Below, piece by piece: positions 34,523 to 39,617 of a stretch of DNA of 39,617 nucleotides. Within the stretch, counting starts at the first letter, position 1. Every line of letters begins with the position of its first letter. A program made the position numbers and the translations under genes. This stretch comes from Bordetella parapertussis (lineage in GTDB: Bacteria > Pseudomonadota > Gammaproteobacteria > Burkholderiales > Casimicrobiaceae): NCBI GenBank assembly GCA_943331295.2, contig CALQLA020000045.1, forward strand, positions 1 to 39,617, read 5' to 3'. The notes under the pieces are model-generated. The model searched no databases and was not told where the DNA came from. It saw nothing but the letters and a program-made list of their open reading frames with translations.

Positions 34523-34560
34523 CGCAGCCCGGGTTGAGCGCCCGCGAAACCCGGGCTACG
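34523..34560. repeat. REP-like inverted repeat, short copy
   Basis: CGCAGCCCGGGTT (34523-34535) pairs with AACCCGGGCTACG (34548-34560) with one mismatch around a 12-base loop. The arms match those of the longer element at 17060-17148. It lies 16 bases after the stop of the large Gly-rich protein gene and could act as a transcription or mRNA-end hairpin. Confidence 0.7.
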
Positions 34561-34576
34561 AAATACGGGACTGCGA

Positions 34577-37051
34577 TCAGCGCCGGCCGCCGCCGCGGAA
34601 GCCGCCGCCGCCGAAGCCGCCACTTCCGCCGAAGCGGCCACCCCAGCCGCCGCCGCCGCCAAAGCGGTCGCCGCCGCCGAAGCCGCCGGGGCTGCTGGAC
34701 GCGCCGCCCCAGCGGTCGTCGCCGGTGCTGCGCGCCTGCGATTCCCGGTCCGCCCACGACGAGTCGCCGGAGGCGCTGCCCCAGCCGCTCGACGAGTGCT
34801 GCTGCCAGCCGTCGCCGGTATTCTTGTAGACGTTGCCGTTGACGTCGGCGTAGTGGTTGTTGCCGGCCGACGCGGTGCCCCAGGTGTTGGTCTTGCCGGT
34901 GTTGGCGTTGTACGTGGATCCGCCGCCGACGTGCGCGTTGCCGTCGGGGCCCGCTGTCGTCGCGCCGGCGCGGTCGTAGGTGCTGCCGCCGGCGGTCGTG
35001 CCCGACACCGCCGAGCCGGTCGAGCGCTGGCCCGAGTACACGTTGTAGTTGCTGCCCCGCGCGACGTTGGCGGAACCGCCGGCCGCGGTGTTCGCGGTGC
35101 GGTCGTAGCCGCGCGACGCGTTGCCGGTGTTGGCGTTGTACTGGCGGCCGGCGTCATAGGTGCCCGATGTTCCCGTGCGGCTGTTGTAGTAGCTGCCACC
35201 CGCGGTCGTGCCGGCGACGCCGCCGCCCGCGTACCACGAGCGCGTGCCCGAATAGGTGGTCGCGCCCCAGTGTCCGTACACGTTGGCGCTGGCCGACGCG
35301 CAGCAGCCGTAGCCGCCGCCCCAGTACGCCGGGTAGTAGTACGCGCCGCCCCAGTAGGGCTCCATCCACGCAGCGGTCGCGAGGCCCACCGCGAAGCCGT
35401 ACGAATAGCCGACCCACGGGTTGTACACGGGTGCCGCGGCGACGCCGTAGGTGTACGGCGGCGGGTACCACGCGCCGCCGATCCAGGGCGTGTACGCATA
35501 GCCCGTGCCGTAGACGACCGTGCCGTAGGGCGAGACGACGGTGCCGAGGTAGCCCGGCGTGTAGCCGACGTAGACGTACTCCGGCGTGGCCTCGTAGATC
35601 TTCGCGTAGGTCACGTAGTAGATCGGCGAGCTGGGCGGGATCGTGTAGATCACCGTCGGCACCGACGTCGCGACGGTCCACGGCCCGGTCAGCTGCGACG
35701 CGGTGAACCAGACGCCGGCCTCGACCGCGTACAGCGCGCCGGGCGCCACCTGGATGATCGGCGACGATGCGTTGGCGATGTAGGTGAGCGACGTCCCGGC
35801 GACCGGCTGGTACGACGGCGGGCCGTCGAGGTTGGGCGTGAACTTCGGCCCGTTCTTCAGCGGCACGGTGGCCGTCTGCGGGATCGAGTTCTCGATCACG
35901 GCTTCCTGCGCCTGCGGCGTGCCGGCCACCGTCGGCAGCACCGCGCCCGCGAGCGACTGCGGCGGGATCTTCGCGAAATCGGGCGGCAGCTGGTCGCTCG
36001 CGACGAACGTCCACGGGCCGGTCAGCGCGGGGCCGGTGAACCAACGGCCGGCGAGCAGCGCGTAGTACTGGTTGCTGGCGGTGCTGATCAGCACGTCGCT
36101 GGTGGTGTTCGACGCCCACAGCAGTTGCGTGCCGACCAGCGGCACGAAATCGGGCTGGCCCTTGAATACCAGCAGCTCGGTCGGCACCTGGCTCGTGTAG
36201 ATCGCCGGCACGCCGTTGGCCAGCGAGGGCTTCGGGTTCGCGTTGGGCCCGCCCGCAAGGAGGTCGACGGTGCCCGCCTTCGACAGCGTCGCCGCGATCG
36301 CGTTGGCATCCTTCAACTCGAACGGCCCCATGAACACCTGCGACCACGGCCCGTTGATCGTGTCGGCCGAGAGCCAGCCGTCGTACACGTGCATGTAGAA
36401 GCTGTTGCCGAAGCCGCCCTTCAGGATCAGCGCCCGCGTGTTGATCACCCGCTGGAAGCGCGTGCTGTTGGGCGCGGGCTTCAGCACTGGCGCGCCGTCG
36501 ATCGGGACCAGGATCGCCGGCACGTAGCTGACGAGGACCTGCGGCGCATTGTTCTGCACGGCGACCGTCGGCGGCTTGATGCCGGAGAGCGCCAGCGACG
36601 CGGAGAGGCGATCGAGCGAAATCGTCTTCACGTCGCTCGCCATCTTCTTCTGCAGTTCGGCCGTGTAGCCGGCTCCGCGGTCGGGCAGCGTCGGGAAGTC
36701 GGCCTTGGTGATCTTCAGGTTCTCGAACACGACGGTGCGCGTCACACGGTCGACCTGCGTGCGCGCCGTCGCGAACACGACGCCGAACGTCTCTTCCTTG
36801 GCGCCGGTCGGCTTGATCGCGAGTGCCGCGCGGAAGTCGATCTGGTTGTCCTGCCACTTGTTGACCTGCGGCTGGTAGACGAGCACCGCGGCGCTGCTGA
36901 TGCTGATGGCGCGCGGCCACGGGTCGGCGGGCAGCTTGGCGGGGGCCACTGTGGCCGCGGGCGCGGCGGCCGCCTGCGCGCGGACGAGGATCGGAGTGCC
37001 GGCGAGCAGCGCGGCGGCGGCGACGGCGAGAAGGGCGGTCGATGGTTTCAT
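34577..37051 (-). CDS. large exported protein with three ~110-residue repeats and a Gly-rich tail
   Basis: The 824-residue product has a signal peptide (about 1-26). Three related units follow, each ending in a GxW...GPW motif: DGWLSADTINGPWSQV (224-239), AGRWFTGPALTGPWTFV (334-350) and AGVWFTASQLTGPWTVA (445-461), a period of about 110. Residues 490-600 are rich in Tyr, Pro and Gly. Residues 610-750 carry Asn/Gly/Thr/Ser repeats, ending HYADVNGNVYKNTGDGWQQ. The last 40 residues are almost all Gly, Phe, Arg and Trp. Similar proteins are usually annotated hypothetical or carbohydrate-binding-like. Function is unknown; an envelope or surface role is inferred. It is 37 bases after the FadL-type gene. 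Confidence 0.85.
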   Translation of the reverse strand: MKPSTALLAVAAAALLAGTPILVRAQAAAAPAATVAPAKLPADPWPRAISISSAAVLVYQPQVNKWQDNQIDFRAALAIKPTGAKEETFGVVFATARTQVDRVTRTVVFENLKITKADFPTLPDRGAGYTAELQKKMASDVKTISLDRLSASLALSGIKPPTVAVQNNAPQVLVSYVPAILVPIDGAPVLKPAPNSTRFQRVINTRALILKGGFGNSFYMHVYDGWLSADTINGPWSQVFMGPFELKDANAIAATLSKAGTVDLLAGGPNANPKPSLANGVPAIYTSQVPTELLVFKGQPDFVPLVGTQLLWASNTTSDVLISTASNQYYALLAGRWFTGPALTGPWTFVASDQLPPDFAKIPPQSLAGAVLPTVAGTPQAQEAVIENSIPQTATVPLKNGPKFTPNLDGPPSYQPVAGTSLTYIANASSPIIQVAPGALYAVEAGVWFTASQLTGPWTVATSVPTVIYTIPPSSPIYYVTYAKIYEATPEYVYVGYTPGYLGTVVSPYGTVVYGTGYAYTPWIGGAWYPPPYTYGVAAAPVYNPWVGYSYGFAVGLATAAWMEPYWGGAYYYPAYWGGGYGCCASASANVYGHWGATTYSGTRSWYAGGGVAGTTAGGSYYNSRTGTSGTYDAGRQYNANTGNASRGYDRTANTAAGGSANVARGSNYNVYSGQRSTGSAVSGTTAGGSTYDRAGATTAGPDGNAHVGGGSTYNANTGKTNTWGTASAGNNHYADVNGNVYKNTGDGWQQHSSSGWGSASGDSSWADRESQARSTGDDRWGGASSSPGGFGGGDRFGGGGGWGGRFGGSGGFGGGGFRGGGRR

Positions 37052-37088
37052 CGCGGTTGGCGGGAGTGACAGGGCGGGTTCGGTCGGG

Positions 37089-38402
37089 CTAGAACTTCCA
37101 GTTGAAGTTCGCGGCGAGGAAGATCATGTTGGTGTTGTTGAACGAGCCGATAAGATCGCCCCGGCCGCCCGCGGCAACCGGGACCAGGCTCTTCACACTG
37201 GTGTCGAGCGTGCCGCCGTAGACGTACTCGGCGGAGACGCCCCAGTTGAACGTCTTGCTCTCCTCCTTCTGCGCACCGACGCCGAAGCGCCACTGGGCGC
37301 CCGACGGCAGCGACGGGCTGATGTTGGCGGTGTCCTGGAGGCTCGAGTCGTAGGCGATGCCGGCGTTGAGCAGCCACGGACCGCTCATCCGGTATTGCGC
37401 GCCGGCGGCGACGTGCCAGGTGTCCTTGAAGTCGAGCGCGGTGGTCAGGTTGATCGGATTGCTGGCATCGACGCTGATGCGGACTTCGCCGAAGCGCGAC
37501 CACTGCTGCCAGCCGACGCTGCCGAGGACTGCCCAGCGGTCGTCGAGCGCGGTGTAGAAGCTGCCGTTGACGCCCTGCGGCACGTTGACGCCGACGTCCA
37601 GCGTCGAGTTGAAGAGGCCGCGCGCTTTCAGCAGCGCCTCGAGCCCGGGCGAGATGCCGGAGAATTCGGCCGGCGCCGAGAAGCCGAGCTTGACCTGCGA
37701 GGTGTACGTGAGGCCGAAGCGCGTGGTCGCGGAAGGCTCGTACATCACGCCGAGGTTGCCGCCGAAGCCCCATTTGCGGTTGTCGACCTTGAGCTGGCCG
37801 TCCGCGCCGACGATGTTGTTGACGGCGACGACGGTCTTGAAGATCCCGTACATCGCGTTGAGGCTCGCGCCGACGGAGACCTGCGGGTTGATCCGGTAGG
37901 CGACGGACGGCAGCAGCGACATCCCGAGCAGCGTCGACTCCTGGACGTGGTAGCGGCCGACCCAGCCGGCGTCGTACTTCTGCGCGAGCCCGAAGTTGCC
38001 GGTGGCTGCGAAGCCGAGCTTCAGGTCGGGCGAGACGCTGTACGAGTAGAACATGCCGCCGCCCGGGAACCAGCCGACCGGGTTACCGCCGGTGTTGCTG
38101 CCCAGTTCCGGCGACGTGCCGGCGCCGATCGAAAAACCGAGGTCCCCATACAGCATCTGCGCGCCGAGGGTCAGTTGCGAACCCTCGAGGCGCGTCATCC
38201 CGGCGGGATTGGTGAACACCGTCGAGGCATCCTGCGCGCGCGCGGTGTAGCCGGCCGACGCCAGGCCCACGTCGGTGGTGCCGACCTCGTAGAGCGAAAT
38301 CCCGCCAGCCTGGGCGGGCACGGCGGACATCAGGGCCGTTCCGGCCAGCGTTGCGGTGACGAGTGCGTACCGTGCGTTCCGGCGGAAGGGCGAGGGCTTC
38401 AT
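37089..38402 (-). CDS. fadL: FadL/OmpP1-family outer-membrane transporter
   Basis: This 437-residue beta-barrel is of the family that takes up long-chain fatty acids and other hydrophobic compounds. The signal peptide ends near AVPAQA; the mature start GGISLYEVGTTDVGLASAG is the FadL hatch-domain pattern. DASTVFTNPAGMTRLEGSQL carries the family's NPAGM motif. The protein ends in Phe (NFNWKF), as barrels usually do. AGGAG (38413-38409) precedes the ATG, and a TACAAT box lies at 38481-38476. The substrate is not readable. Confidence 0.92.
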   Translation of the reverse strand: MKPSPFRRNARYALVTATLAGTALMSAVPAQAGGISLYEVGTTDVGLASAGYTARAQDASTVFTNPAGMTRLEGSQLTLGAQMLYGDLGFSIGAGTSPELGSNTGGNPVGWFPGGGMFYSYSVSPDLKLGFAATGNFGLAQKYDAGWVGRYHVQESTLLGMSLLPSVAYRINPQVSVGASLNAMYGIFKTVVAVNNIVGADGQLKVDNRKWGFGGNLGVMYEPSATTRFGLTYTSQVKLGFSAPAEFSGISPGLEALLKARGLFNSTLDVGVNVPQGVNGSFYTALDDRWAVLGSVGWQQWSRFGEVRISVDASNPINLTTALDFKDTWHVAAGAQYRMSGPWLLNAGIAYDSSLQDTANISPSLPSGAQWRFGVGAQKEESKTFNWGVSAEYVYGGTLDTSVKSLVPVAAGGRGDLIGSFNNTNMIFLAANFNWKF

Positions 38403-38475
38403 TCGAGGCTCCTGTCGAAGGGGGGGGTGCGAGGCCGCGGGAGCGTGTCGCCCGCGGCGTCGCCGGCAGCCTCAA

Positions 38476-38481
38476 ATTGTA
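38476..38481 (-). promoter_or_regulatory. possible -10 element of the FadL-type gene
   Basis: TACAAT read on the minus strand predicts a start near 38469 and a leader of about 67 nt before the ATG at 38402. No -35 match is visible. Confidence 0.35.
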
Positions 38482-38557
38482 CCGTGGATGACTGGCGCGG
38501 GCATCGGGGCGGGGCGAGGGCGGGCGCTGCCGCGCGCCAAGCCCGGCAGGGCGATCG

Positions 38558-38585
38558 TTGCCCGCCGCTGCCGGCGTCGTAGAAT
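38558..38585 (+). promoter_or_regulatory. possible promoter of the xdhC-like gene
   Basis: TTGCCC (38558-38563), 16 bases and TAGAAT (38580-38585) match the sigma-70 pattern moderately. The predicted start is near 38592, about 37 bases before the ATG at 38629. Confidence 0.45.
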
Positions 38586-38628
38586 GGTGGCCTTTCCCCT
38601 TCACCCTTTACCGGACCCGGATCGCCCG

Positions 38629-39617
38629 ATGGATAGCGTCGACCACGAAGTCCTCAAGCGCTGCGCCGAATGGCTGGATGCCGGCCGGCGCGTCCTGCTC
38701 GTCACCGTCGTCCGGACCTGGGGCAGTTCGCCGCGGCCGGAAGGCGCGCTGCTCGCGGTGCGCGACGACGGCCTCGTCGAAGGCTCGGTCTCCGGCGGTT
38801 GCATCGAGGACGACCTCATTTCCCGGATCCGCCGCGACGGCCTCACCGCCACCGCCTGCGAGGTCGTCACCTACGGCGTGTCGGCCGACGAGGCACGCCG
38901 GTTCGGACTGCCCTGCGGCGGCACGATCGAGCTCGCGCTGGAGCCCCTGGCGGCGCAATCGGGCATCGCCGACCTGCTGGCGGCCATCGGCGCCGGCCGG
39001 CTGGTGGCGCGCCGTCTCGACCTCGCCACCGGCGCGGCAACGCTCGCACCGGCCGTCGCGACAGCGGGCCTCACGTTCGACGGAAAGGTGCTGACGACGA
39101 TCCATGGACCGCGCTACCGGCTGCTCGTGATCGGCGCGTCGCAGCTCTCCAAGTACCTCGCGCAGATGGCGGTGGGGCTCGATTACCAGGTGACGATCTG
39201 CGATCCGCGCAGCGAATACACGGAAACCTGGGACGTGCCCGGCGTCACGCTGGTGACGACGATGCCCGACGACACGGTGCAGGCGCAGAAGCCCGACGAG
39301 CGCTGCGCGGTGGTTGCGCTGACGCACGATCCGAAGCTCGACGACCTCGCGCTGATGGAGGCGCTGAAGTCGCCGGCGTTCTACGTGGGCGCGCTCGGCT
39401 CGCGCGCGAACAACGCGAAGCGGCGCGAGCGGCTCGCGCAGTTCGACCTCACCGCGGAGGAGATCGGCCGCCTGCACGGCCCGATCGGCCTCTACATCGG
39501 CAGCCGCACGCCGCCCGAGATCGCGATCTCGATCCTGGCCGAGATCACCGCGGTGAAGAACGGTGTCGCGCTGCCGGACGCCGTGAAGATCGCCGCGGCC
39601 AAGGCGCGGATCGAGCC
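38629..39617 (+). CDS. XdhC/CoxI-family protein (3' end beyond window)
   Basis: This gene runs off the window after 329 codons. The family helps insert or sulfurate the molybdenum cofactor of xanthine dehydrogenase-type enzymes. LLVTVVRTWGSSPRPEGALL and GSVSGGCIEDDLI (residues 52-64) form the XdhC/CoxI N-terminal domain. YRLLVIGASQLSKYLAQMAV is the Rossmann-fold start of the C-terminal domain, and FYVGALGSRANNAKRRERL is its other hallmark. Its molybdoenzyme partner is not in the window. The ATG at 38629 follows a plausible promoter, but no strong ribosome-binding site is seen. Confidence 0.9.
   Translation, partial: MDSVDHEVLKRCAEWLDAGRRVLLVTVVRTWGSSPRPEGALLAVRDDGLVEGSVSGGCIEDDLISRIRRDGLTATACEVVTYGVSADEARRFGLPCGGTIELALEPLAAQSGIADLLAAIGAGRLVARRLDLATGAATLAPAVATAGLTFDGKVLTTIHGPRYRLLVIGASQLSKYLAQMAVGLDYQVTICDPRSEYTETWDVPGVTLVTTMPDDTVQAQKPDERCAVVALTHDPKLDDLALMEALKSPAFYVGALGSRANNAKRRERLAQFDLTAEEIGRLHGPIGLYIGSRTPPEIAISILAEITAVKNGVALPDAVKIAAAKARIE

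Noticed and set aside
34577..34760. CRISPR-like or satellite repeat
   Set aside because: The repetition is the codon-level Gly-rich tail of the 824-residue protein, without fixed repeat-spacer units.
34796..37069. 757-codon plus-strand frame opposite the Gly-rich protein gene
   Set aside because: The minus-strand frame has a signal peptide and regular repeats; the plus frame is only Arg/Val/Gly-rich.

Overview
The window is GC-rich throughout, with betaproteobacterial gene order and typical Gram-negative envelope genes, so it most likely comes from the chromosome of a betaproteobacterium, probably Burkholderiales-like. That placement is an inference from gene order and base composition only. 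I found no rRNA, tRNA, CRISPR array, transposase or phage gene.

Region 1 (1-15436) is a conserved housekeeping block. A partial ygfZ-like gene on the minus strand diverges from a long plus-strand run: rpsB, tsf, pyrH, frr, uppS, cdsA, dxr, rseP, bamA, skp, lpxD, fabZ, lpxA, lpxB, rnhB. These link translation, UMP supply, isoprenoid, phospholipid and lipid A synthesis, and outer-membrane protein assembly. Many genes overlap by a few bases.

Region 2 (about 15460-23844) is an accessory catabolic cluster on the plus strand. It holds a split UxaA-type lyase (SAF-domain small subunit plus large subunit), a TauA-like binding protein, a serine racemase/threonine dehydratase-like PLP enzyme, a TauC-like permease, a VOC protein, a D-2-hydroxyacid dehydrogenase, an Ldh-type dehydrogenase, a possible 28-residue coupled peptide and an MFS transporter. 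The combination of split lyase and two different dehydrogenase families matches the known sulfolactate route (SuyAB, SlcC, ComC): the dehydrogenases interconvert (S)- and (R)-sulfolactate through sulfopyruvate, and the lyase releases sulfite and pyruvate. No transporter ATPase, regulator or sulfite-handling gene is present in the window.

Region 3 (23801-28297, minus strand) runs from a promoter near 28290 through a DUF3299-like exported protein, a LolD-like ATPase, an FtsX-like permease, an exported metallo-beta-lactamase-fold hydrolase and an IMPase-family protein with altered active-site motifs. A plus-strand MtfA-like zinc peptidase follows (28469-29347).

Region 4 (29385-34429, minus strand) is a complete tripartite efflux operon, marR-nodT-emrA-emrB. 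It has a near-consensus promoter whose spacer contains a MarR-type palindrome, and marR may be translated from a leaderless transcript.

Region 5 (34430-39617) holds a copy of a GTAGCCCGGGT inverted repeat (a longer copy lies at 17060-17148), a large exported protein with three repeats of about 110 residues and a Gly-rich tail, a FadL/OmpP1-type porin and a partial xdhC-like gene.
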